Source of the DNA: Priapulus caudatus
Lineage: Eukaryota > Priapulida > Priapulimorpha > Priapulimorphida > Priapulidae
DNA: 64,000 nucleotides
Assembly (NCBI RefSeq): GCF_000485595.1
Contig: NW_014577570.1
Location: 29,431-93,430 of the forward strand
Direction: 5' to 3'
The notes below the pieces were generated by a model. The model searched no databases. It was not told where the DNA came from and saw nothing but the letters and a program-made list of their open reading frames with translations. The translations under genes and the position numbers were made by a program. Shown one piece after another: positions 52,757 through 60,924 of this stretch. The first letter of the stretch is position 1; every line of letters starts with the position of its first letter.

Positions 52757-53076
52757 GAAGGATAGATGGATTTTAAATTGGCATTATCTTGTGATGAGAA
52801 ATATTATTAATGATGATGGGGGGGGGTAGAAAGGTTTTCTTCGGCTAAGTCATTAACCTCATCAGATGCTGTAATCGCCTCTTATTGCTGTTCTGGTGCA
52901 GGTACCTCTTCACAATGATAGTGCTCTTCGCCAATTTCTACATCCAGAGCTACATGAAGAAAGCACAGTTGACAGATGGCGCCACGAGGCAGGACTCTAA
53001 CAACAATACTAAACATATCATTCATCAGAATGACACACTCAACAATAACCTTCCCTCTGTGAAGAAGTCCGATTAG
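28744..53076 (+). CDS. Very-long-chain fatty acid elongase, ELOVL family (whole gene, 7 exons)
   Basis: Coding exons 28744-28792, 29224-29411, 29784-29858, 35948-36119, 45671-45795, 46507-46595 and 52902-53076 join in frame with GT-AG introns throughout, giving 290 residues, normal for the family. The enzyme is the ER 3-ketoacyl-CoA synthase that condenses malonyl-CoA with a long acyl-CoA. Visible signatures are DPRTRDWPL near the N-terminus, KWMKNRPPF after the first membrane segment, [20 protein letters not shown], the histidine box HVYHH (exon 4), and MYSYYGLS followed by [14 protein letters not shown] (exon 5). [18 protein letters not shown] is the last membrane segment. The protein ends KKSD, a C-terminal KKxx ER retrieval signal. 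The large introns hold a gypsy element (intron 3), a 5.6-kb transposon (intron 4) and noisy repeats (intron 6). The subtype (ELOVL4/7-like or other) cannot be fixed by eye. Confidence 0.93.
29224..29411 (+). CDS. ELOVL exon 2
   Basis: It encodes [20 protein letters not shown], the first transmembrane helix, [12 protein letters not shown] and the start of helix 2. It ends in phase 0 at a GTAGGT donor. Confidence 0.93.
29784..29858 (+). CDS. ELOVL exon 3 (25 codons)
   Basis: It follows TTTGTGTTTACAG and ends at a GTAAGT donor, phase 0 on both sides. It reads [14 protein letters not shown] and then [11 protein letters not shown]. It fills the gap between helix 2 and the WWYY motif, where family members have a short loop of the form Y-W-C. 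It was found by matching phase and position, so it is slightly less certain than the other exons. Confidence 0.75.
29892..29971. repeat. 80-bp repeat, left copy of an inverted pair
   Basis: This is the inverse complement of 35057-35136 with about two mismatches in 80. The gypsy polymerase reading frame stops making sense exactly where this repeat begins. Confidence 0.9.
30163..30711 (-). pseudogene. Gypsy RNase H domain
   Basis: It reads [40 protein letters not shown] (the conserved [17 protein letters not shown] stretch), [11 protein letters not shown] and [11 protein letters not shown]. The acidic residues of the RNase H site are present. A stop follows, and the sequence continues as a decayed linker ([20 protein letters not shown]) to about 29980. 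Confidence 0.92.
30845..31714 (-). pseudogene. Gypsy reverse transcriptase, frameshifted
   Basis: The upstream part (31714-31403) has [31 protein letters not shown] and the start of the fingers. The second part (31292-30852) has [20 protein letters not shown] and the catalytic YLDDVLVYS. The two parts are in different frames, and about 110 bp between them is degraded. Confidence 0.92.
31791..32345 (-). pseudogene. Gypsy aspartic protease with altered active site
   Basis: The retropepsin-like domain reads [20 protein letters not shown]. The usual catalytic DTGA is NTGA, so the aspartate is lost. A hydrophobic [10 protein letters not shown] near the end matches the second conserved block (ILG-D-like). 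The domain lies between the nucleocapsid knuckle and the polymerase. Confidence 0.8.
32270..33313 (-). pseudogene. Gypsy gag with CCHC zinc knuckle, two in-frame stops
   Basis: It starts with [14 protein letters not shown] just inside the primer-binding site. The frame carries a TAG near 32866 and a TAA near 32449, then a zinc knuckle [14 protein letters not shown] (C-x2-C-x4-H-x4-C) preceded by a CxxC. Apart from these stops the frame is intact. Confidence 0.85.
33333..33350 (-). other. Primer-binding site, tRNA-Lys type
   Basis: The minus strand reads TGGCGCCCAACGTGGGGC, complementary to the 3' end of a lysine tRNA. It sits two bases from the LTR end (AACA) and 19 bases before the gag ATG. 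Confidence 0.85.
33353..33810 (-). repeat. Presumed 5' LTR of the gypsy element (outer end not fixed)
   Basis: It starts TGTTACTAG next to the primer-binding site on the plus strand. The part 33450-33800 has a diverged counterpart at 57930-58300 (shared TTGAGCAGTTCTGGC, GATAGATGGCGC), which fits a dispersed LTR family. The outer boundary is unclear. Confidence 0.55.
33811..34194. other. Unassigned DNA
   Basis: A degenerate TAGTA-rich stretch lies near 33860-33910. Nothing else is recognised. Confidence 0.35.
34195..34400. repeat. Dispersed repeat shared with 10200-10580
   Basis: It carries CACACTCAGGATACCACTGC, GTGGGCGGAGCTC and TATTTCGTATCAGTATTTTA, in the same order as in the 10.2-kb copy. 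Confidence 0.75.
34389..34817. repeat. About 209-bp sequence repeated on both sides of an N gap
   Basis: 34389-34597 and 34608-34817 are almost the same (TTTATTATGTTTC...CACTGGCAGCTATRGAT), separated by ten Ns. This looks like an unmerged overlap between contigs or haplotypes. Confidence 0.9.
35057..35136. repeat. 80-bp repeat, right copy of an inverted pair
   Basis: It starts GTAACAACCGCCTGCCAGCG and ends ATATACTAACCGCTA. It is the inverse of 29892-29971. Together the pair brackets the truncated gypsy element and the 34.2-34.8 kb repeats. Confidence 0.9.
35137..35947. other. ELOVL intron 3, 3' portion
   Basis: AT-rich with no mobile element recognised. It ends at the acceptor of exon 4. 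Confidence 0.4.
35948..36119 (+). CDS. ELOVL exon 4 (histidine box)
   Basis: It starts after TTTGTGTGCAG. It encodes [20 protein letters not shown], then [25 protein letters not shown] is the metal-binding catalytic box. It ends in phase 1 at GTGGGT. The frame is open upstream but the acceptor defines the start. Confidence 0.95.
36464..37849. mobile_element. 1.39-kb TIR element with inverted subterminal arrays
   Basis: The ends begin GAATTCTATGGAAGGCCATT and are inverted at the right for at least 45 bp. Inside each end are tandem 62-bp units built on TTTTAATCGCGATTAAAAT (about three on the left, two on the right, inverted). The centre holds GT (36740-36830) and AC (37410-37630) runs and no transposase. 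The superfamily is not assigned. Confidence 0.82.
37868..38020. repeat. Copy of the CCCATTTCGCCTAC repeat
   Basis: Units of CCCATTTCGCCTACG are followed by CAGAATCGGCAATATTCCCA, as at 6890-6990. Confidence 0.75.
38117..38475. repeat. Left terminal inverted repeat of the 5.6-kb element
   Basis: It pairs with 43339-43698. It is best conserved from GGGCATAACCCATGAGAGCC to ATTGAGTGATGGACAGTA. Confidence 0.9.
38869..40160. repeat. Nine dispersed GTCACGCGAGTCAC-type motifs
   Basis: The motif, read on the other strand, is GTGAC-TCGC-GTGAC. Exact copies are at 39225-39238 (inverse), 39757-39770, 39779-39792 and 39970-39983. Near copies are at 38869, 39032, 39056, 39420 (inverse) and 40149. This density within 1.3 kb is far above chance. 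Repeated subterminal motifs often serve as transposase binding sites; that role is inferred. Confidence 0.88.
39204..40004. repeat. 0.8-kb fold-back inside the 5.6-kb element
   Basis: It starts GGATATCACAAAC and ends GTTTGTGATATCC. The arms are each about 390 bp and roughly 80% matched. They include the paired stretches TTTTGAAGTATACTTCACA and GGTACCCAATACCCTT. Two pairs of the GTGAC motif lie opposite each other on the arms. Confidence 0.85.
41785..42161. mobile_element. MITE (CAGGYCCGTAGCCAG ends) inserted in the transposase-like gene
   Basis: It starts CAGGCCCGTAGCCAGG and ends CTGGCTACGGACCTG, with AGACAG / AGGCAG at the borders. It interrupts the broken gene and itself contains the element at 41992-42100. 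Confidence 0.78.
41992..42100. mobile_element. Short CAGGGGCGTGTACA element nested in the MITE
   Basis: It starts CAGGGGCGTGTACA and ends TGTACACGCCCCTG. It is a shorter relative of 4381-4564. Confidence 0.82.
43339..43698. repeat. Right terminal inverted repeat of the 5.6-kb element
   Basis: It is the inverse of 38117-38475. It contains CATGAAGAGAGCTTTCATTA and GGTCAAGACTAGGTCAAACC. It ends where the CCAT satellite begins. Confidence 0.9.
43695..44655. repeat. (CCAT)n, then (TACC)n and (ATCT)n satellite
   Basis: Tetranucleotide arrays continue for nearly 1 kb, with a short unique island at 44015-44100. Open frames rich in IHPS or WMDG are products of the repeat. Confidence 0.97.
44656..45140. 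other. Unassigned intronic DNA
   Basis: AT-rich with an ATTAAATTA-like low-complexity stretch at 45020-45110. No gene is seen. Confidence 0.35.
45140..45435. repeat. Copy of the GTAGGCGAAATGGGA repeat
   Basis: It matches 9838-10030 in order and content (CAATCAAAACCATAT, AACAAACCGATCGT, then the GTAGGCGAAATGGG units). Confidence 0.78.
45671..45795 (+). CDS. ELOVL exon 5
   Basis: It follows TATTTTTCAG and completes a split Ala codon. It reads [20 protein letters not shown], then [22 protein letters not shown] to GTACGT in phase 0. It carries the second conserved block of the family (N-x-HVxMYxYY). Confidence 0.95.
45938..46051. repeat. Long near-perfect hairpin
   Basis: CCTGCAGCTACAGCACACAT pairs with ATGTGCTGTAGCTGCAGG. 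The stem continues through GGCCATTGACTATATATATA to an AT-rich loop. It lies in ELOVL intron 5. Confidence 0.88.
46100..46301. mobile_element. MITE with an internal telomere-like array
   Basis: The ends CTCCATTAGGAGTGTTCCCA and their inverse are matched for about 25 bp. The interior includes five or six CCCTAA units at 46153-46190. Related copies start at about 49829 and end at 51967. Confidence 0.82.
46507..46595 (+). CDS. ELOVL exon 6
   Basis: It follows TGTTGCAG and reads [20 protein letters not shown], then PVALFYTLW, ending in phase 2 at GTAAGT. It matches the Q-F-conserved helix and the YxxCxxP loop of elongases. Confidence 0.93.
46640..46700. repeat. (ACGC)n microsatellite
   Basis: A short run of ACGCACGC follows ELOVL exon 6. 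Confidence 0.85.
46710..47640. repeat. Fold-back with tandem AACTCAATTCTGTCGAACCGG units, copy 1
   Basis: The outer arms GGTACGGGGCGTCATGCAGG and CCTGCATGGCGCCCCGGCGT are inverted. Inside are tandem 30-37-bp units in one orientation (46800-47080) and the opposite orientation (47280-47590). It is repeated at 48869-49690. Confidence 0.8.
47820..48843. repeat. Noisy copy of the MITE plus minisatellite segment
   Basis: It carries degraded versions of the MITE end, telomere-like units and left arm TTGATAAACAATTGACGTCA, then ACGC-type repeats with frequent single-base indels. It runs into 25 Ns. Confidence 0.7.
48869..49690. repeat. Fold-back with AACTCAATTCTGTCGA units, copy 2
   Basis: It is collinear with 46710-47640 but differs by many one-base insertions and deletions. 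Confidence 0.8.
49829..51967. mobile_element. MITE copy split by a minisatellite-bearing element
   Basis: The left end CCATTAGGAGTGTTGGCC and right end GTTGGGAACACTCCTAATGG belong to the MITE family of 46100-46301. Between about 50040 and 51910 lies the family of 25202-25636, ending TGACGTCACGTGAAACACTC. It contains a long ACGC array that is irregular before 51100 and regular after. Confidence 0.7.
51968..52670. other. Unassigned intronic DNA
   Basis: It contains a repeated TTCCGGCCGGATCCAA motif at 52060-52090 and 52550-52650. No coding exon is seen. Confidence 0.4.
52678..52758. repeat. (GA)n microsatellite
   Basis: About 80 bp of GAGA with few interruptions lies 150 bp before ELOVL exon 7. 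Confidence 0.95.
52902..53076 (+). CDS. ELOVL exon 7 (C-terminus)
   Basis: It follows CTGGTGCAG and gives [20 protein letters not shown], then a polar Asn-rich tail ending KKSD and TAG at 53074-53076. KKxx at the very end is the ER retrieval signal of many elongases. Confidence 0.95.
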
Positions 53077-53945
53077 GTGGCACCCCCAGTCGATGGGAGC
53101 CACACTGTCCGAGGACACGATGCATTCTGAAACGTTTGGTCGAATTAATTTTATTGATCCTGGCAAGTCTAGGAAATGCATTTGTTTCTTGTTAATTTAT
53201 TTTTGAAGGGTGGTGTAAAAATACGGCATGTTCCACTTCGTCATAGTGTATTAAAGTGCTGTATTACTATGTAGTGTTTTCATATGCAATTATTGTAAAA
53301 TCATGTTGTAGCTTTGGCAAACTGGCTCCAAATTATCACCCAACAAGAAAGTGATAGTACTTATTTTAACTATGCTAAGTTCTACTTTGTTAATGCTGAA
53401 GATGAAGCACTTTTATGCCAGGCATGAACATCATAGCAGTAGTTTTACTACAGTGGGGCCAATTTAACATGAACATTTTTTCAAAGCTTAATTACCATGG
53501 CATGGAGCTAATATCATATGGGGTATGTACGGAAATCATTCTTTTTTTGTATGGATAATTTGTAATGCCTGATGAAATTACCAAGAGGAGTGATAGATTT
53601 TGAGAAAAAGGTGATATAAAAATATAGATGAGTTCTATATAGAATGATATCTAAATGTTTTGGTGTGAAAAGCGTGTATGGTACTGGTATTGGTAATAGA
53701 AATGTTATTGAATTTAAAAATAGTACATCGTAAATTCCTTCTGATGCAAATTTTTTTCGGACATGATTTTATGGCTCCTGATATGAAAATATTTTTACAG
53801 AACGAAAATAATTCCTGACATTGAATTTGAAAATAGTACATCGTAAATTCCTTCAGATGGAAATTGTTTTCTGACATAATTTTTTAGAAAAACTATGGAA
53901 AAAAGTGTTTTAAGTAAGAAAATAAAAGTCCTGATATTAAAAATG
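53077..53945 (+). other. ELOVL 3' UTR (presumed)
   Basis: AT-rich sequence follows the stop. An AATAAA at 53921-53926 is a good candidate cleavage signal, giving a 3' UTR of about 0.87 kb. A short imperfect repeat (AAATAGTACATCGTAAATTC) occurs at about 53715 and 53828. Confidence 0.55.
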
Positions 53946-54049
53946 TGTTAAAATGTATGTGTTGCAATTAATTCCACTTTGGCTTGCGATAGTAACCCAT
54001 CCACTTCATTTTCGATGGCGCGATTTGATTTAGTGTTGTTTAAATATCT

Positions 54050-54660
54050 TTAAAGGGACAGTAGCCTCTAGGATTTTACTGCATACAACTGTACTTACTG
54101 TATAACAAATCGTCTATACCCACACGTATTTGTTACCGAGATACCTAATTTAAATGTTAATAATTAATACACATCAACGCTTACGAAATTTGAACGGCGC
54201 ATGACACCGCGACCGTGCTGCCACGCCCGAAAAAGTTGCGTATTTGACAATTTATTTGGCACGTTACAGACGCGAGGGCTAATCACAAAAGTGCAATTAT
54301 ATTTATACGCTAAATGCTATTTAACCGACGATATTCATTTTAGGGGGCAATATTTATCCATATATAACTGAAACTATATGTCGTTTATAAGAGATTACAA
54401 TCCTTTTGCTTTTAAATGAATAAATAAGAAACACCGCTCCGGTCTGTAGCGCTTGGCTCGAAAGTGGTTTTGCGCAACTTATCAGATCGGCACTTTGAGT
54501 GGCGCCACCGTCGCTGTAATCAAACTGTAGTCGTTAGTTTTAAAACATTAAAAAAAAATATTCTAATGGTGATTGAACAATGAAACTTTTTATGTAGCGT
54601 AATTATAACCTAAATTAGGCTGAAAATAACCCTAGAACCTAGAGTAAACTCTCCCTTTAA
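54050..54660. mobile_element. T2/Kolobok-like MITE with TTAA borders
   Basis: It starts TTAAAGGGACAGTAGCC and ends CTCTCCCTTTAA. The inner repeats TCTAGGATTTTACT and AGAACCTAGAGTAAA are also inverted. TTAAAGGR ends with a TTAA target are known from the T2 family in Xenopus and Kolobok elements. It is non-coding. A second, inverted copy is at 61272-63440. Confidence 0.82.
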
Positions 54661-55640
54661 TGCAAAATTGGTATTTTCCCACCACCCTGCCGATAAAACG
54701 TCTATAGTACATTAAAGTTATGCAAAACATGTCGGAACGCTGCATAACAATTTATTACCAGCGCATTGCTAAGAAAACTCAAATTCCAACGTAGTGCCAT
54801 CTACCGTCACAAATTGTGATTTTCATTTGGTTATCATTGTGATATTATAATATGCTAATACTATTACGAAAAAATCCACATGTCTGTGTCTTAGGGGCAG
54901 GGGGGTAACACCGTTGTCACGTGGTATGACGTCGGGAGCTCTGCTTTTAGGCAGTGCCTAAATCTGAATATTATATGTACCTAAAGATGAGGTGTTCAGC
55001 TTATATATAATTTGATAAAGATCAAAGGCGAAGAAATGTAAAGTCACGTCAAACTGTGACAGAGGTTCCAATTTGGGAAAATTCAAGAAAGGGATCACTT
55101 GTGCAAGCGCGTAGCCAGGGGGCCTGGGGTCCCTAGGACCCCCCCAATCAAAATCAAAATCCAAATTTTTTTTTCTCTATTTTCTTTTTCTCTTAAAAGC
55201 GCGTAGGTGGCCTAATCCTGGCCTCATTAAAAAAATTACAATTACAATTTTAATTATCTGATATCAGATAGGCATTATATATTTTTAGTACCGTATTCAA
55301 AAAAATAAATAGAGCTGCAGAAGAAATAGTATTGTCAACAAAACAGCGTCTAAATTGATTTTAAAGCACTATTTTTACATTTAACTCAAATAAAAAATTT
55401 CAGACCACCCTTGCTACTCGCTACTTGCTACCCCCCCCCAATCCAAATTCCTGGCTATGCCCTTGCACTTGTGATCCCTTTCTTGAATTTTTCCAAATTG
55501 GGACTGCTGCGGTGCGCAAAAAAAAACAGGAAAAAAGTTGTGGCGGGCTGCGACATGTGTTTGTCACGGCGCAACACCAATTTTTATTAAGTATACATGT
55601 AAAATAAAATGCAAAAAAAAGTTTTTCATTTCTAGTTGGT
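54661..55640. other. Intergenic DNA with short repeats
   Basis: The stretch GATCACTTGTGCAAGCGCGT near 55095 and its relative near 55460 (CTTGCACTTGTGATCCCTTT) form an inverted pair about 370 bp apart. This may be a small CAGG/CCCC-type MITE. No gene is seen. Confidence 0.4.
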
Positions 55641-57350
55641 TAGATGGGTTCAGTTTAGGCCTGGCCTATTATAATACCCATATCTGTCCAATGTAAGTCT
55701 AGTTTGTTTTTAAAGCAGTTGTCCGTCTTGGCCTCGACAACAAATGTTGGCAGTGCGTTCCATGCATTCACCACTCTTTGGCTAAAGAAGTGCTGTCGCA
55801 AGTGCAGCCTGGATCTATTTTTGAATAGTTTCAGGGGATTACCTCTGGTGGTTCCGGTTGCCGGTGTGAAAAATTGGTTGCTATTAATGTTTTCTTTGTC
55901 TGTTAAAATTTTGTAAGTTTTGATCAGGTCTCCCCTCACTCTCCTCTGATCCAGTGAATATAGACCTAGGATTTCCAGTCTCCTTTCGTATTCCAGGTTA
56001 CGTATAGAGTGGACTAGCTTGGTTTCTCTTCTTTGCACTTTTTCTGACAGGTCCATATCTTTCTTATAGTAGGCTGACCAGGCTTGCACACAGTACTTTT
56101 TTTTTATTTGATCGATCTCAGTACCCCCATCGCTTTGTTTGCTACTCTGGTACACTGTAGAGTGGGTTTCAGGTCGCTATTTATCCATATCCCAAGATCT
56201 TTTTCTTCAGTGATCTCATCTAACATTCTTCTTGTCTCAGCCTCATTGGTCATTGAGTACTCAAACTGTTCGTTATTTCCTCCTATAAATGCATCCGTTT
56301 GCACTTCCCGACGTGAAACTTTAATAGCCAATTCCTTGACGATTCACACATCATATTTAGATCATGCTGCAGTAGCATGCAGTCCGTTGTTGTCGATATA
56401 GATTTCCAAATTTTCGTATCATCTGCAAACATTTTCATATCACAAATCGCTATGTCCGGGATATCGTTTACATATACCAGGAACAGTAGTGGTCCTAGGA
56501 CCGATCCTTGCGGAACCCTGCTATCTACTGAGCACCATTCCGAGTACAGTCCTCGAGAAAGCTTTAAATCCAGTTTATGAGTGTTCCTCTTATTCCATAC
56601 GCTTTCAATTCTTCAATAGCCTCATGTGCGAAACGGTGTCAAATGCTTTTTGATAGTCTAAAAAGAAGGTGTCGATGCAATTACCATTGTCAATGGCCTT
56701 ACTCCAAGCCTCAAATGTCTCTAGGAGATTAGTCAGACAGCTCCTCGACGTAAATCCATGTTGGTGTTCTGTAAACAATTTGTTCTCATCTATGAATTTT
56801 ACTACTTCATCACGCAATAGCGATTCCATGACCTTACAACACACACATGTTAGTGAAACTGGTCTGTAGTTCTCAGCAGCCGTCCTACTCCTTTTTTTGA
56901 AGATAGGCGAAACTCTGCGCTTTTTCCACTATGTTGGTAGGGTCCCTTCCTGTAAGGATTTTTGTAATATTAATGTGAGTGACAATACAAGTCCATCAGC
57001 ACATTATTTTAGCAGTTTCGGGTGTGTTCCATCAGGTCCTGCATGGTGACTTGCCTGGCTTCAGTTCTCTCAGCTTCTTTTCCACGTGTGCAGCTGTAAT
57101 CTCAATACTGTCCAAGCTTGTACCAGGTTGCACTCTGTCTACAAAATTCGGGATGTTACCCACTGGCTCCTTTACAAACACCGACTTGAAATAGTTGTTC
57201 AGTAATGATGCTGCTTCTTGGTCGTTGTCTGTTAACATACCTTCTCTTTTAGCTAATCAAGTTATTCCAGCTTTGACCTTCTGTTTCTCGCGCACGTACC
57301 GATAAAACTTCTTGGGGTTGCTGTTGAATACATCAACAATTAAGACCTCG
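55640..57350 (-). pseudogene. CR1/Jockey-like LINE, reverse transcriptase part
   Basis: Pieces in order on the minus strand are FNSNPKKFYRYVREKQKVKA (57345), LNNYFKSVF...LRELKPGKSP (57238-57032), HQHGFTSRSCLTNLLETFEA and FLDYQKAFDTVSH (56844-56605). Then come the catalytic FADD at 56429-56418, KDLGIWINSDLKPTLQC (about 56190), and the thumb/C-terminal RRETKLVHSIRNLEYERRLE ... FFSQRVVNAWNALP (56155-55655). Frameshifts and stops make it inactive. This order and the C-terminal block are typical of the Jockey superfamily (CR1-like). Confidence 0.88.
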
Positions 57351-57355
57351 CTCAT

Positions 57356-57835
57356 AATTGTGACCCACTCCAGCAAAACCAGGATTAAGTAGGAAATTCT
57401 ACAAATTGAGTTATGCGTATATATCTGAATAGATTATTTAATTACCTTTAAAATGATACATAATATTTGGCTATATCTAAAGAATTGACCGATCTACAGC
57501 AATTTGAAGATCGGAAACCGACTTATTCTGGAATATGCAGCTTTTGAGATAAAGCTTTCCGGGTAAGGGGCCCAGTCAATGAGCCAAGGGATGAGCGGTC
57601 AGGGGTCCTTCAAAATATTTTTTATTTATTTATTTTTTAAATTAAAAATGACCATAATAATCTAGAGATATCTGAACCTATATATCCGGATTAAATATGC
57701 ACTTAGGAACTTATTTGTGTAAAAATCTCTTTTTTGTCCAGGTAGGCCATTTTCAGCATTGACATGTGTGTGTGCTCATTACTCAAAACAATGACTTGTG
57801 ACTTAGTCCGTATTATGCTGGAGCGGGTCACAATT
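57356..57835. mobile_element. MITE with AATTGTGACCC ends inserted in the LINE
   Basis: It starts AATTGTGACCCACTCCAGCA and ends TGCTGGAGCGGGTCACAATT. It is non-coding. It lies between the reverse transcriptase and endonuclease halves of the LINE. Confidence 0.82.
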
Positions 57836-57929
57836 TTTCTTGGCTTTGTTACACAATTAAGTTGGAAGTGATTTTTCTCTGTTTAACATAATTGGCCTAA
57901 TCTTTTTCTCTGCGTAGTCTACAGTACTT

Positions 57930-58300
57930 TTAAGTAAAATTTCCTCTTGACGATCTGCAGCCCGGATATACGCGCGAAGCGCGAACAGCGCCGCCTCGCG
58001 GCGCCTTTTCATCCAATTCGCTGCCCTCTATGTAGAACTAACTACTCGAAGCCCTCTGGGTACTACAGAAAGCCGGATAATCGGTCAATTGAGCAGTTCT
58101 GGCGATTGCAGAAGCCTTTCGACTCTGCACGTAGGGCGAGAATAAATCCAATGGTCGTAATTGCTAATTTTTTTGGTCGGCGCTTTACGTTTTCCTCTAG
58201 AAAAGCGATTTTCAATTTATTGAATTTAACGCCCTGAAGTTATTCTCGTACATATGGCGTCCCATAGATGGCGCGACGAGGCTCTCTTCGAGGGATTTTC
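57930..58300. repeat. LTR-like repeat related to 33450-33800
   Basis: It shares GACGATC-GCAGCCC, AATTGAGCAGTTCTGGC, and the terminal TACATATGGCGT and GATAGATGGCGCG stretches with the gypsy-linked sequence. It is probably a diverged solo LTR. Confidence 0.55.
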
Positions 58301-59390
58301 CAGAGAATTTTCCACACCAGGAACGGCGAATAGGCTTAGACTGCCCCGCGGTGGAGAGTTCGACACGCTGCACTAACTATAAGTTTAGTGTAGCGAAAGA
58401 GACTTGGCCGAATTAACGTCCGTACCAGTCTAACTCGAATCGTGACGTCGGCTTTTCATTATCGTAGCCATGTTGGTTCCCCTGACTTCATTGGCTAAGC
58501 CCGTTGATTGATGTTTGTTTAGACTCAGAATTCCCACTAGACGTTCTCTGGCAAAAAGAACCCGCCGCCGTGGCGTCAGCCGTATGTGCTCCCACAGCAG
58601 AATCAGTGCGGGCGTCTGAAGGTCTACGAATGTTAAGAATTAACTGCCGGCAAAACCTTTCTGCATTTAACGTTCGCAAACTTTTTCAATATCCGTAGGT
58701 GAAACAGAGTAGGCCTAGCCTATACGGCTATAGTATTACGAAACATTAAGATTTTGTACTAAGTAAATACATTTACCCGACTGTTGGATGATATTTCTTT
58801 TTAAATCGTATGAAATACAGCGAGTGTATTTAGTTAGCATTATATCTATTGAAACGCTTCAAGTGCCTGTGCCTTCAAGTCTATGGAAAACTACGAAGGT
58901 CGGAGATTGCCGCCGTCACGTACACGCGCACGGCGAGAGAGCCGCGCGAGCCGAAGACCTTTATAATCCTTATTAACCCGTGCGCAGAGCGAGCGAGAGA
59001 GCGAGAGAGAGAGAGAAGAGCAGACTGTGGGAGTGCGAGAAGAGAGAAAGAGAGTGGGAGAACGCCAGATAAGGTACGAAAATACGGCAGGTGACGGTAC
59101 AACGCGACGAATGTACAAACGCGTGTCAATCCATAATCGGAAAGCCCCCCTCAAAGCCGATGTAGCCGAGCCGATGTACGTGTTCCGAAAACTGCGCGAT
59201 GTTAGGCTGCCCGCTATACGCATTCGCGCCGCGAACCGGTGCGCTTCCTTGGGCGCGCGAATGCGGACAGCGGGGAGCTATAGCTATATACATCCCGCGG
59301 TCGCGTGCGCCCAGTCCCGCGGAAGTGCGCGGCTTAACCGCTTTCGGCGGTCGTGGAACAACGCATCTTCTGCGCAAGGCCATCTTGTAT
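58301..59390. other. Insert within the LINE, mostly unassigned
   Basis: GC-richer than its surroundings, with a GA-rich tract at 58990-59060. Open frames on both strands overlap and lack known domains. Confidence 0.4.
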
Positions 59391-59399
59391 CCGGTCTCT

Positions 59400-60050
59400 C
59401 TTGTTCTGTATTGCTTTTCGAACAGGTTGGTCAGCCATCTTGGTGTCTGGTTCTTATTCGGTGGTCTCTTCCCTGGTACATTCCTCCTACTATAAGGTCT
59501 TCAATTCTTTGCTCTAACTCCTGCCAAGCACTGTTGGTGTCCAAACCTCCCAATACTGTCTTCCAATCAGTGGCTTTGATTTCTGTGTTTAAAGATATAT
59601 AATCTCCTTTCCAGTAGTTTCGGCCTTCGTACTTGTGTTTCAGGCTGTTTGGGTCCAGGTGTGTTATGGTCGTCCATGCTAGTCCAACGTGATCGCTCTT
59701 CCCGATGGGTGCCAAACAACTCACTTCCTCGATCGTATATTCTCATCATTTGTGAAGATCAGATCAAGTTTAGATGGCTCTTGACCTTCTCTATATCTTG
59801 TCGGTACCGTCACATGTTGCAATAGAAACATGTCCTGTGTCTTGTCGATGAACCTACTGTGGAATGACAGTGGGCTGCAACTGGTGCAATAGTTCACATA
59901 ATCAACCTCGGGTATATTAAAGTCACCCATAATCAGAACATGCGTCTCCTGTCCACTCACTATCTTAGAGAATAGATCAATCAACTCCTCAATTGTTCTC
60001 CTGTGTACTACTACTAGCTGGTGATCGATAACACACTCCTATGAGTAAAA
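59400..60050 (-). pseudogene. CR1/Jockey-like LINE, endonuclease part
   Basis: The APE-type endonuclease fragment reads HVLIMGDFNIPEVDYVNY (GDFN at 59928-59917), PTRYREGQEPSKLDLIFTND, and after a frameshift near 59730 PIGKSDHVGL (SDH at 59698-59690). Both are catalytic motifs of LINE endonucleases. It is separated from its reverse transcriptase by about 2 kb of inserted repeats. Confidence 0.88.
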
Positions 60051-60566
60051 CATTCTCTCCAGTTAGTTAAGACCTTTGTGGCCTTTTAGGTTTATTGTTC
60101 GCTGCAATCAAAGTACATCAACAACCACGGCAAATATAGTAACTTACTGATGTAAATTTTAAAATATGGCTAAAAAAAATTTACGATCGGGACTTTCTGA
60201 ACTTTTAACGGGACACCGGGATCAGCATGTTGCACTGAAACGATCGCAGCGGTACACTTGGTGCGTCTGCTGTGTTATTTGGCACGGTTATTTTGATAGT
60301 TATTGTTATTTTGCGGTTTATATAAAATAAATATATAATTCTCTCATAAAGTGAGCTTGTTTCTATTGATTATATTTGTGTTGTTATTTTTAGTGACTGT
60401 GTTTTTATATTTAGCACAGCATATAATGATCATATAATGTAATGATAACTACAGCCGCGGCGACGATGACGATACAGACCTTACGACACGTGACGTCAAC
60501 ATAACATGGAGGGCGAAAGTGAAATATTTACCCACGGTTTTACAGATATTTGAACACAACATCGTT
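60051..60566. other. Possible promoter region of a right-edge gene
   Basis: No repeat is recognised. It contains ACACGTGACGTCAACAT near 60486 (CRE-like TGACGTCA core). An ATG at 60507 opens only 15 codons. Confidence 0.3.
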
Positions 60567-60620
60567 ATGGCGTGTCCATTTGATATGTCAGAGAGGGAGG
60601 CTGTTAGAGTTAGGGTCAAG
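60567..60620 (+). CDS. Possible first coding exon, unrecognised gene
   Basis: ATG opens MACPFDMSEREAVRVRVK directly before a GTAGGA donor, phase 0. It would join in frame to the exon starting at 63942. I do not recognise the protein. The support is the phase match and position only. Confidence 0.35.
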
Positions 60621-60924
60621 GTAGGAATTCGCTGATAATTTGCGTGTTTGTTCGGCCAACCAGTCAGTTTTTAAAGGTTTCGATCTTTGCATGCAATCAT
60701 CTTGATCTTGATTGTGTACTGCGTCGACCGCGTATACGCGTATTATGACGCAGGTGGTGGGGCATGGTGAAATTAGGCGCTCCCGGCTGCGACCGCGACA
60801 CAGATGGCGTCGATTACGGTCTGTGTGCAGGCATTCCAGTCCACGATGGTCCGTGGCAAGAATGAGTTCTTGAATTCCTCTGTTGAGGTTCTTGAATGCC
60901 TCTAGGCTCTAGAGTCTAGGCTCT

